This document shows positions 53,181-62,562 of a stretch of 64,000 nt of DNA, piece after piece. Source of the DNA: Alicyclobacillus_A sp963788285 (lineage in GTDB: Bacteria > Bacillota > Bacilli > Alicyclobacillales > Alicyclobacillaceae); NCBI GenBank assembly GCA_963788285.1, contig CAWBGB010000012.1:186001-250000 (forward strand). Reading direction: 5' to 3'. Below the pieces are notes generated by a model. The model ran no database searches, was not told the DNA's origin, and was given only the letters and a program-made list of their open reading frames with translations. Position 1 is the stretch's first letter. The number at the start of each line of letters is the position of its first letter. The position numbers and the translations under genes were made by a program.

Positions 53181-54085
53181 TCGTCCTTTTCGGGCATTAA
53201 GAGCCTCCGTGAATTTGTTTGTACTGTATCTACGCGTTCCACGCCACTGGTGAGTGCCTGTAGCGCAGAGCGATGCATGGTCTCGACGGGCGGCTCCAAC
53301 CCAGTCCACCAGCGAAATGCCTCCGCTCCCTGGCCAACCAGCATCGCCAATCCGTCCTGCACTGTACACCCCTTGTCGGCAGCCATTCTTAACAACCGGG
53401 TCGGCGAAGGTCGATAGACCAGATCCTGCACCAGTTGCCCCGCTTGAAAACATCCTGCATCTTCGACAGGTGATGCATCTACGTTCGGATGCATTCCCAC
53501 CGGCGTTGAGTTTACGACCCAGTCCGAGTCCGCAATGGCATCGTGGCGCTTCTCCCACGGAACAAAGGAAATATGAATGTCATTTTGAAAGTCGGCGACA
53601 ATGGGTGTCACTCGTTCTCGGTGACGAGCTGCAATCACCAGTTGGACCTGCGGTCTGTGCAGAGCGAGTGCGGTCACTACGGCGCGCGCCGCACCTCCCG
53701 CACCGAGGAGCGTCACCCGAGCAGGTCCAGATTCGGCGTAGGCGTGCACCGACGCCCACCAACCTCCAACATCTGTATTATGCCCTGAAATCATATCATT
53801 GTTCGAGTCGAAGCGCAGCGTGTTCACAGCCTTGGCCAGTGCTGCTTCTGGAGTCTGTTCCACAGCTATCTGGAATGCATGCTGCTTGTGGGGAATGGTG
53901 ACATTGACCCCGACCGCCTGAAGCGCCAATAACCCATTCACCGCGGCTTCAAACCGCTCGGGCGGCACCGCAAAGGGCACGTAAACGGCATCCACTCCAA
54001 CCTCCGAAAAAGCCGCGTTCATCATGGCTGGAGACACGCTGTGTCCAACCGGCCAACCCAGCAACCCAAACAGTCGCGCCGTCAC
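53177..54085 (-). CDS. aroE: shikimate dehydrogenase
   Basis: Reduces 3-dehydroshikimate with NADPH in aromatic amino-acid synthesis. 302 residues, with FGLLGWPVGHSVSPAMMNAAF, GVNVTIPHKQHAF (Lys of the active site), GHNTDVGGWW, ARVTLLGAGGAARAVVTALAL (NADP site), NSTPVGMHP and DGLAMLVGQGAEAFRWWTG. GTG start after GGGGAGGA. It lies in the yqeG-yqeM cluster in the usual place. Confidence 0.96.
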   Translation of the reverse strand: MTARLFGLLGWPVGHSVSPAMMNAAFSEVGVDAVYVPFAVPPERFEAAVNGLLALQAVGVNVTIPHKQHAFQIAVEQTPEAALAKAVNTLRFDSNNDMISGHNTDVGGWWASVHAYAESGPARVTLLGAGGAARAVVTALALHRPQVQLVIAARHRERVTPIVADFQNDIHISFVPWEKRHDAIADSDWVVNSTPVGMHPNVDASPVEDAGCFQAGQLVQDLVYRPSPTRLLRMAADKGCTVQDGLAMLVGQGAEAFRWWTGLEPPVETMHRSALQALTSGVERVDTVQTNSRRLLMPEKDE

Positions 54086-54211
54086 CGCCAGTCCTCCCCG
54101 TCACGCCACCGTATCGGCAGTCTAGAAAACGGCTTAACTATAACATAAGTTCGCTATCATTGCATGTAATCCGAAGCCTTTCATTGTGCAAGGCCGCTGG
54201 TCCATGTCCAC

Positions 54212-54238
54212 AAAAATTGGGCGCCTGGGCGCCCGGTT
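54212..54238 (-). terminator. terminator after the unknown 90-residue gene
   Basis: Stem GGGCGCC/GGCGCCC with a two-base gap and a minus-strand T run, 30 bp past the stop at 54269. Confidence 0.75.
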
Positions 54239-54268
54239 TTGTGTTGAACCATTGGTGAATCACTCGTA

Positions 54269-54538
54269 TTACGGTCGAAATTCGAGCATCGCTTTCAGAT
54301 GCCCCTGGTCCACACGCAAGGTCACGTCGTACAGATGATAGTGGGAGAGATCTGGGTGCGACTCGCGCACTGATTTCACTACACGCTGCAGTTGTCCCAG
54401 CAAGCCATCGACTATGACGGACACCTCGGTTTGATCCACGAACACGGGAACGAACACTGTTTTCCTATCCGATTCTACCAATCCACATCCACCACCTAGA
54501 TTAAGCCCTACCGTCAGGTTTGCCGGAACATGGTTCAT
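54269..54538 (-). CDS. hypothetical protein (about 89 aa)
   Basis: The sequence has an N-terminal Gly-rich loop (LNLGGGCG) followed by alternating hydrophobic stretches (KTVFVPVFVDQTEVSVIVDGLLGQL) and a C-terminal YDVTLRVDQGHLKAMLEF. It looks like a small folded alpha/beta protein. I do not recognise it. The start is uncertain (ATG 54538 or GTG 54547), with no clear ribosome-binding site, but a good terminator follows. It stands between yqeH and aroE, where B. subtilis has none. Confidence 0.55.
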   Translation of the reverse strand: MNHVPANLTVGLNLGGGCGLVESDRKTVFVPVFVDQTEVSVIVDGLLGQLQRVVKSVRESHPDLSHYHLYDVTLRVDQGHLKAMLEFRP

Positions 54539-54656
54539 CGAAACCACGGTTTCGCGCGTCTTGTTAATCTAGGTGTATTGCAACACAACCCGTATTATCA
54601 CAAGATTGCGTGAGAGAGTCTCACCCTCGACACCTGTACGTGTGACGGACGCGACC

Positions 54657-55862
54657 TTACACACGCGCGCCCCTGCTCAAGTGCCCGACTAACCGCGGGC
54701 GCATCGTCACCCGTACGTCTTCGGGTACCCACAGTGTGCCGCGAATGTTCTGACCTTGTAAAACTATCCACCCTAAGCCAGAAAGGACAATGTCACAGCC
54801 ATGAGTCGGAACCTCCAGTACGCGCGCGGTCTCTCCCGGAAGTGCTTTCTGGCGCGATGACCGGATGGAGATTGGGCTCAGCGAACCTAGACTTTGGCGG
54901 CACTCGGGGCACGGCGCCACGAGAATATCATCCGCGTGCTGTTCTCCGAAAGTCGCCGCTTTTTCCAGCTTCGTGCGGTGCAGCACAAGGTGGTTACTGA
55001 CGTAAAACACCACCGGTTGATGCGGCCCCGAAACAAAGTCGAAACGAGCGAATCCACCCATCCACACCGATTGCCCGGCGTCCAATTGGTAAATTTTCGG
55101 ACGAATGGGTTGTTGGGGCGTGGCTATCTTGAGACACGTGCCACAAAGTTTATCAATGACCCTATCTCCATGAATCAATCCGGGCGTGTCCACCAACACG
55201 GTCTTGTCCCCGTTCGGTAAAGTCACGCGCGTGCTGACCATGCCAATGGTGGTACCTGGAACGCGTGATGCGGTAAATGGCTGATGGCGCTCCAGCACAT
55301 CCACGAGCCGATTGAGCATGGTCGACTTTCCTACGTTTGCCATACCGACCACGTAGACAGCGTCTGTACGGTTCTGCTGCATCGTCGCGAGTACATCGTT
55401 GATGCCACGCCCACTCCGTCCACTAACAAATAACACTTCGGACAACTCCACACCTGTTGTCTCTAGCTCCTTGCGGATCCATCGCTCCAGCGCTTCCACG
55501 TGTACTTCCTTGGGCAGCAGATCCACTTTGTTGACAACCGCAACCACGCGGCTTGTCCCAATTAATTTCGCCAATCCAGGGATCACAGAGCCAGGCAGAT
55601 CAAACACGTCAATGACATAAAATACGAGCCCCGGATGCGAGGCGATGGTGGATACTTCACGCTCGTAGACGTCATGCGGCACCACAATGCGCGAAAACTC
55701 ACCGTAGTGGCGGATGCGGAAGCACCGCCGACAAACCGGGGATTCCCTGGACATCGCGCTCTCCGGGACGTAGCCAGGGTGGTCCGGGGATTCGCTCTGC
55801 AACGCAATTCCGCAGCCAGTGCAACGCACATGAGCCGCACGTTGTACTTCGTGTTCACTCAT
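54657..55862 (-). CDS. yqeH: ribosome-biogenesis GTPase YqeH
   Basis: Circularly permuted GTPase for 30S assembly. 401 residues. The N-terminal treble-clef zinc site CTGCGIALQ ... CRRCF comes first, then G4 NKVD, G5 SGRSGRG, and only after these G1 GMANVGKSTMLN and G3 DTPG, the permuted order. A C-terminal RNA-binding part ends the protein. ATG 55862 follows AAGGTGAAGCAGG and overlaps the yqeG stop (ATGA). Confidence 0.96.
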   Translation of the reverse strand: MSEHEVQRAAHVRCTGCGIALQSESPDHPGYVPESAMSRESPVCRRCFRIRHYGEFSRIVVPHDVYEREVSTIASHPGLVFYVIDVFDLPGSVIPGLAKLIGTSRVVAVVNKVDLLPKEVHVEALERWIRKELETTGVELSEVLFVSGRSGRGINDVLATMQQNRTDAVYVVGMANVGKSTMLNRLVDVLERHQPFTASRVPGTTIGMVSTRVTLPNGDKTVLVDTPGLIHGDRVIDKLCGTCLKIATPQQPIRPKIYQLDAGQSVWMGGFARFDFVSGPHQPVVFYVSNHLVLHRTKLEKAATFGEQHADDILVAPCPECRQSLGSLSPISIRSSRQKALPGETARVLEVPTHGCDIVLSGLGWIVLQGQNIRGTLWVPEDVRVTMRPRLVGHLSRGARV

Positions 55863-56395
55863 TCCTGCTTCACCTTTCTTTCCGGGATGACGAGTCCCCG
55901 ACGTACCAACATGTGCATGGCAATCCGCTCCACCCGCCGAATAAACTGCGTTCCCCACCACTCTTTGGGATGGATCGGGAATACCAGAATTGTATGTAAG
56001 CCGCAGCGGTTTCCTCCGCGGATGTCGGTAAACAACTGGTCTCCCACCATCACGGTGGTCTCCGGCGTGGCTTGAAATCGCTCCATCGCCCGGAGAAACG
56101 CAGCGGGTTTTGGTTTTTTTGCAGCAGCAATGAACGCTACGTTTGCTTTTGCAGCAAATTCTTCCACGCGCGGACCGCGATTATTGGACACAATGCACAC
56201 CTGGAATCCCTTGCTCTTCGCCTGCTGCAACCAATGTGCGAGATCCGCAGAAACGTCAGGATAGTTCCACGGCACCAAGGTGTTGTCCAAATCAGTCAGG
56301 ATTAGGCGGTATCCCTGCTCCCACAGCTTATCCAAGTCGATGTCGGCCACTTCCGCCACGTATGCATCCGGCCGCAGCCGCTCCAACCAACGCAT
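55859..56395 (-). CDS. yqeG: YqeG-family HAD phosphatase
   Basis: HAD-superfamily hydrolase of 178 residues: catalytic LTDLDNTLVPWN (DxDxT), VSNNRGPRV, KKPKPAAFLRAM and VGDQLFTDIRGGNRCGLHTILVFP. Substrate not established; the family is close to phosphatidylglycerophosphate phosphatases. First gene of the cluster; GAGGAAGGA precedes ATG. Confidence 0.93.
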   Translation of the reverse strand: MRWLERLRPDAYVAEVADIDLDKLWEQGYRLILTDLDNTLVPWNYPDVSADLAHWLQQAKSKGFQVCIVSNNRGPRVEEFAAKANVAFIAAAKKPKPAAFLRAMERFQATPETTVMVGDQLFTDIRGGNRCGLHTILVFPIHPKEWWGTQFIRRVERIAMHMLVRRGLVIPERKVKQE

Positions 56396-56492
56396 GATTT
56401 TCCTTCCTCCAACTAGGTCTCTGCCCCTAGTTCCAAGACTCCATGGATCTCAGTGATCCAAACTGTATCACACACGTACAAACGGAGGCAAA

Positions 56493-56526
56493 GACAGCGG
56501 TACGCCAGTGGCAGAGTACCGCTGTC
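56493..56526 (-). terminator. inverted repeat, probable terminator of sigK
   Basis: Perfect 11-bp stem GACAGCGGTAC/GTACCGCTGTC with a 12-base loop between sigK and yqeG. The following minus-strand T run is short (CTTTG), so termination may be partial. Confidence 0.6.
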
Positions 56527-56611
56527 ACCGTTTCAGCGTACGAGACCGTGTCGTCTCCCGGCGCACCCTGCCCCATGCGACGGGCCACCCAGCAGCAGAC
56601 GCGGCGCCGCT

Positions 56612-57316
56612 TCAGTGAAGGCCTCGGCCTGCCCGAAGTTGGTCGTACAGCTTGTTCAAAGCCTTCCGTTCAATCCGCGAGACATAAGATCTCGAAATAC
56701 CGAGTTCTGCCGCAATTTCCCGCTGCGTACGCTCGTCTCCATCAGGAATGCCAAACCGCTTACAGATCACTTCTCGTTCCCTATCAGGGAGCAGAGGCAA
56801 GTTCTCAAACATCTTTTGCTTTTCCCACGAGAAATCCACCTGGTCGACAATTTCATCCGGATCTGTCCCCAACAAATCCGCAAGTGTCATTTCGTTTCCG
56901 TCCTTGTCCGTTCCAATGGGGTCGTACAACGACGTGTCACGTTTGTGCTTACGATTGCTGCGCAGGTACATGAGGATCTCATTGTTGATACAGCGGGCTG
57001 CGAACGTGGCGAGCTTGGTTCCTTTGTCGGGATGATAGCTCTCAACAGCTTTGATTAGTCCAATGGTTCCGATGGAAATCAGGTCGTCCGCATCCTCACC
57101 AGAACCCTCGAACTTTTTGGCTAGGTGCGCCACGAGGCGCAAGTTGTGCTCAATCAGTTTGTTCCGTGCGGTGCCATCCCCCGCAAACATACGTTCAATG
57201 CATCCCGCCTCTTCTTCGGCCGTCAATGGTTGAGGAAACGCGTTGTTTTTGACGTAGGAGACAAAGACTGAAACGTCCTTCAATACCAGTGCAAGCAAAG
57301 TGAGAATGCCAGGCAA
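56612..57316 (-). CDS. sigK: late mother-cell sigma factor sigma-K (pro-sigma-K)
   Basis: Directs late mother-cell transcription (coat, cortex). I choose TTG 57316, with GGAGGTG 6 bp upstream; the product then has a hydrophobic pro-sequence of 20 residues ahead of YVKNNAFPQPL, the length of the Bacillus pro-peptide cut by SpoIVFB. ATG 57346 overlaps the upstream gene and would add 10 residues. The core has NKLIEHNLRLVAHLAKKFEGSGEDADDLISIGTIGLIKAVESY, ATFAARCINNEILM and the region-4 REIAAELGISRSYVSRIERKAL. The gene is continuous, with no skin-type insertion. Length 234. Confidence 0.95.
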   Translation of the reverse strand: MPGILTLLALVLKDVSVFVSYVKNNAFPQPLTAEEEAGCIERMFAGDGTARNKLIEHNLRLVAHLAKKFEGSGEDADDLISIGTIGLIKAVESYHPDKGTKLATFAARCINNEILMYLRSNRKHKRDTSLYDPIGTDKDGNEMTLADLLGTDPDEIVDQVDFSWEKQKMFENLPLLPDREREVICKRFGIPDGDERTQREIAAELGISRSYVSRIERKALNKLYDQLRAGRGLH

Positions 57317-57345
57317 TGGTCCCACCTCCATCCGGGCCGCTGTCA

Positions 57346-58854
57346 TTAACGTATGTCGGAGTCTGGGTGAAACTGCCTGTACGCATCCAACATGTTCAAC
57401 GCGATCTGACGTACGGCTTGGTGCGCATGGTCGGAACCGCTGTCTCCAACATATACGGCAAACGCAATGTTCGGATGTTCATACGGTGCAAATCCCACCA
57501 TCCAACCGTTCACCCGCCGAGATATACCCAGTTCTGCGGTTCCGGTTTTCACCGCCGCGTGCACAGGATGGTGCGCCAGCGCATGCGCAGTGCCAGACCG
57601 TGTCAGGACAGCCTCCCGCATGCCGACGCCAATCCAATACGCAGCTTGTCGGGACATCCCGCGAAAATGGTCATGCACCCGGTAGGTCAGGATGGCTTTC
57701 CCATGTTTCTCCGAATCCAAAGCCACCCGCACGCTGCTCATTTGACCACCGATGGCCACCGTTCGCGCCAAATTCGCAGCCTGCAGCGGTGTCATACGCA
57801 CGTCTTCTTGGCCAATGGAGGTATTGGCCAACAGCCCCTCGTCCGCGCCGGAGCGCCGAAACACCGTTCCCGCCTCTGCCTCCGCAAGCACGGGCCGGCC
57901 ATCAACCGACTGCAAATGGGTCTCGCCCAGGTGAAGGCGGCGCGTTTCCGTCTCCAGCCCTACCCTGCCAAGAGCCATTCCAACTTCCGCAAACGTGGTG
58001 TCACAGGACTCCGCAATCGCAGCAATCAGTGACAATGCGCCGTGTGCGGTCCAGCAGTTCATTGAGATGCCAGGGATGTGGATGCCGCCTGAACAGTAAA
58101 ATTGCGAGTCTGGGCGGTAACGGAACGCATCCAACGCCGCAGCGGCAGTCACCAACTTAAAGATGGATCCGGGTGTCTGGGCAGAAAGCGCCATTGTCGG
58201 ATCCACACGCTTCGACTGTACGCCGGCAATGGCCAGCGCTTCGTTCGTCTTGACGTCCAGGACCACAACGGCTCCGTTCGCGATATGGGCCTTGTACAGG
58301 GCACGCTGTGCCACGGTTTGCCACGCCGGATCCACAGAAGTACGCACGTCCGCACCGGGTACAGCGTGAATCCAGAACCACTGAGGATTGTACACACTGT
58401 GGGTCGGAGACCGCAGCCTGGCGACGTAACTGGGTCTTCGCGCCTGGAGTGTTTGATCAAACGTATATTCCAGCCCCGACCTCCCCTGTTCCGCAACGGC
58501 GCGCTCTGAGTCTGGCCACTTGTCCGGAAGTCCGACGACGCCGACCAGGGGATTGGCCAGTGAGAGCGGAACCTGCTCGCTGTGAACCCGCATGTCCACA
58601 CCAGACCACTGAACCCGCTGCCACTGGCCGGACCACGGAGCCCCATTGCGGTATAGGATTCTGCCGCGGCCGTCATCCACTTGGAACACATCAAAATGCT
58701 CAAGTTCTGCTTTCACCGGGATTGCATCTTGCCAGCGCCCCATCTCAGAGATGGTCATGGCCGGCAACACGGTTTGCTGGAACACGCGAACCAAAAGTGC
58801 AGCGATAGCGAGCAGGAAAATCAGGTTGAGCCAAAAAATACGACGTTTGAACAC
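57346..58854 (-). CDS. class B penicillin-binding protein (transpeptidase)
   Basis: Peptidoglycan D,D-transpeptidase of 502 residues, with one N-terminal membrane anchor (9-28). The transpeptidase domain has Ser230-IFK233 (SxxK), Ser283-Cys-Asp285 in the SxN position, and Lys436-Thr-Gly438 (KTG). The N-terminal non-catalytic domain is short (about 30-165), and no PASTA domain follows. Members include FtsI, SpoVD and PbpI types; I cannot choose. GTG start after GGTGAAG. Ends at TAATG with the sigK reading region, so the two genes are probably co-transcribed, which suggests a spore-cortex or mother-cell role. Confidence 0.88.
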   Translation of the reverse strand: MFKRRIFWLNLIFLLAIAALLVRVFQQTVLPAMTISEMGRWQDAIPVKAELEHFDVFQVDDGRGRILYRNGAPWSGQWQRVQWSGVDMRVHSEQVPLSLANPLVGVVGLPDKWPDSERAVAEQGRSGLEYTFDQTLQARRPSYVARLRSPTHSVYNPQWFWIHAVPGADVRTSVDPAWQTVAQRALYKAHIANGAVVVLDVKTNEALAIAGVQSKRVDPTMALSAQTPGSIFKLVTAAAALDAFRYRPDSQFYCSGGIHIPGISMNCWTAHGALSLIAAIAESCDTTFAEVGMALGRVGLETETRRLHLGETHLQSVDGRPVLAEAEAGTVFRRSGADEGLLANTSIGQEDVRMTPLQAANLARTVAIGGQMSSVRVALDSEKHGKAILTYRVHDHFRGMSRQAAYWIGVGMREAVLTRSGTAHALAHHPVHAAVKTGTAELGISRRVNGWMVGFAPYEHPNIAFAVYVGDSGSDHAHQAVRQIALNMLDAYRQFHPDSDIR

Positions 58855-58999
58855 AATTCTTCACCACATCGCAAGAGTTAGGGGGGCAATCATTCTGCGA
58901 ACAGCCTGCCAGACTGTTCAACGAGGCGAATGACCGTTACCTCTCCTCTCGGATAGTGTGCCCAGCAACAAAAAGCGAATGCTGCTGCGCAGTCCCCCA

Positions 59000-60888
59000 A
59001 TCGGGTAAGAGGGGGTGACTAACCCCCGTCTTCCCACACCACCGTACGTACCGTCCGGTATACGGCGGTTCATGTTGTGTAACGAAGTGAGTCGTACCGT
59101 TCGACTAAGCTTACAAGTCCTTGGTTGCGCCAATAGGCAATTCCAAGGGCTTTGTTCACTTGTGGCGTATTTGCGAGGCGCCAATACCCTTTTCGGGAAG
59201 CGCTTATGAGTGCTGCCCATTCGTTTGAGATGCCGAGTGCTACAAGATTGCGTTTCTTTGTTTTAGGTTTCTTCCATTGTTTCAGAAGGCACATCCGTAG
59301 TCGTCGGCGTATCCACTCGTCAAGTTCGGCGAAGACACTCCTGGTTTCGGCGTGGCGGTAGTAGCCGGCCCACCCACGTAAGTAGGCGTTGAGCCGTTCT
59401 AGCCTTTGGGCCATCGATTGTCCCCTGCTTCGTTTCGTTAGTTCACGGACTTTGTCCTTGAAGCGCTTGAGGGACTTGGGGGCTACTCGGATTTTCGGCC
59501 GTTGGTGCCACGTGAATGAGAAACCCAGAAATTTGCGCTTCCAGGGTCGGTCTACCGCACTCTTTTCCACATTTACCCTGAGCTTTAATCGTCCTTCTAC
59601 AAATCTTCGCACACTCTCCATGACCCGTTCTCCTGCTCGACGACTGCGGACGTAGACATTACAGTCATCTGCATAACGGGCGAATCGGTGCCCTCGGCGC
59701 ATAAGTTCCTTGTCCAGGTCATCCAGCATAATGTTCGCCAGTAGCGGACTCAGCGGTCCGCCTTGCGGAACACCCTCGTCTGTTGTTACGCAGACTCCGT
59801 TGCACATGACACCGGCTTCTAGATATCGCCTAATGAGCCGTAACACTCGTTTGTCCTTAACTTTTCGGGCCACTCTTGCCATCAGCATGTCGTGGTTTAC
59901 TCGGTCAAAGAATTGAGCAAGGTCGAGGTCTACAACCCAGCGATATCCTTGGGCGATGTAGCTTTGTGCCTGTTTCACTGCCTGGTGAGCACTATATCCT
60001 GGTCGGAACCCGTAGCTGTACGGTGAGAATTCTGGGTCGAAGATGGGTGTGAGCACTTGCAGAAGGGCCTGTTGAATCAGGCGGTCAAGCACCGCTGGTA
60101 TCCCCAACATCCGTTTGCCACCGTCTGGTTTCGGGATTTCGACTCGACGTACGGGCATCGGTTGGTAGGTTCCACGAAGGAGTTCGTCACGGATGCGCGT
60201 CCAGTTGTCCATCAGGAAGGGTCGAAGGGATTTTATCTCCATTCCATCGACGCCTGCCGCACCCTTGTTCTTCTCCACACGGCGCAGGGCCGAGAGCAGG
60301 TTCTCCCGCTCTACTACCTGTTCCATCAGGTTCGCACAATTCGCTTCGCGGGTTGGTTCGTTGGGTCGTACCGGAGAGAAACTCGGCGCTTCCTCGGTCC
60401 CCCGTGGATTCACCACTTCCTCCCGAGGATAGCTCCCTTTCGGGATATTCGGCTGTCTATGCTTCTCTCTCGAACTTGCCATGAACAACCCTCACAATCA
60501 TGTTCAGTCCTTCCCTGCTCTGGCGTCCCTTTGCAGGTACTATGACCTCTGCTGACTCCTGTCCGTTCAGCGCCACCTTTCGATGGCGGTTACCAGCTTT
60601 GCTGGCGTTCCGGGCAGGCCTCCCCGGGTAAGAGCGTCGTCTTTCCCTCCATATACCCACTCCATCTACTCTCGACAGCCTTCGGTAGCAAGGGCTTTGT
60701 CTTGGTGTGCAGACTTACCCAGCTGTCGCTAGCCTCAATTGGAGTTCGTGAACCTTGGGCCGGAGGTTTGCCGCCGCCTTCCTTCAGATCCCATCTCACG
60801 ATGGGCACCTTTGGCTTAAGCTAATGGCTACTGCTACCTTCACCATTCCGGACTTTCACCGTATAGACAACGCCCATGCCGGGCGCAC
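59000..60888 (-). mobile_element. group II intron with reverse transcriptase
   Basis: 5' end GTGCGCCCGGCATGGGCG at 60888, typical of group II introns; the 5' domain with GTGAAAGTCCGGAATGG and AGCAGTAGCC-type EBS loops occupies 60489-60888. After the reading frame a domain V hairpin (GAACCGCCGTATACC ... GTACGTACGGTGG) and a domain VI stem (CGGGGGTT/CACCCCCTC) end at CCCGAT, about 59000. The intron lies 8 bases beyond the mltG terminator stem, a target like that used by terminator-linked (class C-type) introns. It splits no gene. Ends are approximate by a few bases. Confidence 0.85.
59070..60482 (-). CDS. ltrA: group II intron reverse transcriptase/maturase
   Basis: 470-residue intron-encoded protein. 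RT motifs: AAGVDGMEIKSL, VEIPKPDGGKRMLGIP, DLDLAQFFDRVNHD, GVPQGGPLSPLLANI and the catalytic FARYADDCNVYV. A maturase X domain follows (RLNAYLRGWAGYYRHAE). A short C-terminal tail lacks an HNH endonuclease, which fits insertion at a structured site without target cleavage. ATG 60482 follows GTGAGGG. Confidence 0.95.
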   Translation of the reverse strand: MASSREKHRQPNIPKGSYPREEVVNPRGTEEAPSFSPVRPNEPTREANCANLMEQVVERENLLSALRRVEKNKGAAGVDGMEIKSLRPFLMDNWTRIRDELLRGTYQPMPVRRVEIPKPDGGKRMLGIPAVLDRLIQQALLQVLTPIFDPEFSPYSYGFRPGYSAHQAVKQAQSYIAQGYRWVVDLDLAQFFDRVNHDMLMARVARKVKDKRVLRLIRRYLEAGVMCNGVCVTTDEGVPQGGPLSPLLANIMLDDLDKELMRRGHRFARYADDCNVYVRSRRAGERVMESVRRFVEGRLKLRVNVEKSAVDRPWKRKFLGFSFTWHQRPKIRVAPKSLKRFKDKVRELTKRSRGQSMAQRLERLNAYLRGWAGYYRHAETRSVFAELDEWIRRRLRMCLLKQWKKPKTKKRNLVALGISNEWAALISASRKGYWRLANTPQVNKALGIAYWRNQGLVSLVERYDSLRYTT

Positions 60889-60895
60889 ACACGCA

Positions 60896-60922
60896 AACAA
60901 GCCACCGTAAGGGTGGCTTGTT
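60896..60922 (-). terminator. terminator of mltG, insertion neighbourhood of the intron
   Basis: 11-bp stem AACAAGCCACC/GGTGGCTTGTT, loop of 5, followed by TTTGCGTGT and then the intron. Confidence 0.85.
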
Positions 60923-60951
60923 GAGATGCAGCTGGATTCGTAGGCCGTGAA

Positions 60952-62037
60952 CTACCGCGAATGTGTTTTGAGGTTCTCTTGGCTCAGCGCTTCATTGTGC
61001 AACTGCTCGGCATACGTCGTAGCGAAGTAGTGTTCACCTGTCCCATCGTTCTTCGCAACGTAATACAAATACGGAGTATGCGCGGGGTGAATCACGGCCA
61101 GAATGGACGCCATTCCTGGACTGGCGATGGGTCCCGGTGGAAGACCGGGATATTGATAGGTGTTGTACGGGTCGTTCACTTCCGTGTCTTTCACAGTCAG
61201 GACGTCCTTGTGCCCCAAAATGTACTCCAGCGTGGCATCAATCTGCAGCTTCATGTGCCTGTGCAACCGATTTTGAATCACACTGGCGATGATGGGACGT
61301 TCCTGATTCACCTTGGCTTCTTTTTCCACCAAAGACGCCTCCGTGATAGCCTGCGGAAGCGTTAACCCCGCCTTCTGCATTTGCTGTAACACACTGCCGT
61401 TCACGTGTTCTGCAAAGTCGTTGAGCATTTCTTGCACCACGGTGTGCGCGGACTCCCCGCGGATAAACTGATAGGTGTCCGGAAACAAGTACCCTTCCAG
61501 GCGGTACTTGATGGCCGGATTGTGTGGTAATTTGGCAAGAAACGGCGCATCGAAGGTTCCGGACTGCACTTCCTTCAGAAAAGCGCTCTTGCTGCATATG
61601 TTCAGGGCAGCAAGCCTATCCGCAATTTGCAAGACCGTGAAGCCCGGCGGAATGGTCACCGACACGGCATTGCTCACGACGTCACCATCCGCAAACATGG
61701 AGACCAGTTCCGGGATACCCGTGCCTTGACGGACTTGGTAGTGCCCCGCCAGAAATCTGCCTCCCCCGGGTCGCAATCTGACATACATCCGAAAGACCCA
61801 TGCGTTCCGAATGAGACCAAGCCGCTGTAATTCCCGAGCAAGCTCCGACGAAGACTCACCTTTCACGATGTCGACGTTGACGAGTCGCCCTGTACTCTGT
61901 GGCGGGGTAAATTCGCGATACGTATAATACGTGGCCCCCCCAGCGAGGAGGATGACCGCCAGCAACAGCAGCGCGATGACGTTCCTCACGCCTCGCCTCG
62001 TCCCAGGACGGCGGCCACGTTCCTCTGAATTCAACAC
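60952..62037 (-). CDS. mltG: endolytic murein transglycosylase MltG (YceG/YrrL)
   Basis: Cleaves nascent glycan strands next to the elongating wall. 361 residues: N-terminal membrane helix (20-43), a LysM-like region (EFTPPQSTGRLVNVDIVKG onward), and the YceG domain with LEGYLFPDTYQF, the catalytic-glutamate motif TEASLVEKEAK, and DPYNTYQYPGLPPGPIASPGMASILAVIHP. GTG start after AAGGAGAG. Confidence 0.95.
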   Translation of the reverse strand: MLNSEERGRRPGTRRGVRNVIALLLLAVILLAGGATYYTYREFTPPQSTGRLVNVDIVKGESSSELARELQRLGLIRNAWVFRMYVRLRPGGGRFLAGHYQVRQGTGIPELVSMFADGDVVSNAVSVTIPPGFTVLQIADRLAALNICSKSAFLKEVQSGTFDAPFLAKLPHNPAIKYRLEGYLFPDTYQFIRGESAHTVVQEMLNDFAEHVNGSVLQQMQKAGLTLPQAITEASLVEKEAKVNQERPIIASVIQNRLHRHMKLQIDATLEYILGHKDVLTVKDTEVNDPYNTYQYPGLPPGPIASPGMASILAVIHPAHTPYLYYVAKNDGTGEHYFATTYAEQLHNEALSQENLKTHSR

Positions 62038-62133
62038 GTTGGTTTTCTCTCCTTACCGTTTTGCAACGCGCGCGTTGCGCACAAAACAGCCGTCTGCCCC
62101 CGCACTGCCGGCGCTGGGCGGACGACATCATTT

Positions 62134-62562
62134 TCACGTTACGTCGCGATGGTGTGATTTACGGTCGAGGTATCCTTGCAGCATCAAGGTTGCCGCCACC
62201 TCGTCAACAACCTTCTTACGCTTGTCCCTTCGTACATTCGCACCGATAAGTATGCGTTCGGCAGCCACCGAAGTCAACCGCTCGTCGTACAAATGGACCG
62301 GAATGCCTGCCGCTTTTTCAATCATTTCGGCAAACGCCTTGCACTGCTCCGCGCGCTCACCGATGGAACCGTTCATGTTTCTCGGCAGCCCGACGACGAC
62401 TTGTTTGACGTCGTACTCGCGAATGACGTTCACAATGTTTTCAACAGCCTGTTCGTCGCTCGTTCTCCGTAACACAGACAGGCCCTGCGCCAGCAATCCT
62501 GTCGGATCACTGATGGCAAGGCCAATCTTCTTAAGTCCGTAATCAACGCCGAGCATTCTCAT
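62134..62562 (-). CDS. ruvX: Holliday-junction resolvase-like RuvX/YqgF (YrrK)
   Basis: RNase H-fold protein of 142 residues for 16S rRNA 5' processing in E. coli. VDYGLKKIGLAISDPTG (acidic residue of the fold), VVVGLPRNMNGSIGERAEQ and YDERLTSVAAERIL. ATG 62562 follows GGAGA; it overlaps ireB by 20 bp. Confidence 0.93.
   Translation of the reverse strand: MRMLGVDYGLKKIGLAISDPTGLLAQGLSVLRRTSDEQAVENIVNVIREYDVKQVVVGLPRNMNGSIGERAEQCKAFAEMIEKAAGIPVHLYDERLTSVAAERILIGANVRRDKRKKVVDEVAATLMLQGYLDRKSHHRDVT

Noticed and set aside
54086..54268. Candidate aroE promoter (TATAGT-like box near 54135)
   Set aside because: The -35 match is poor, so it is not listed as a promoter.
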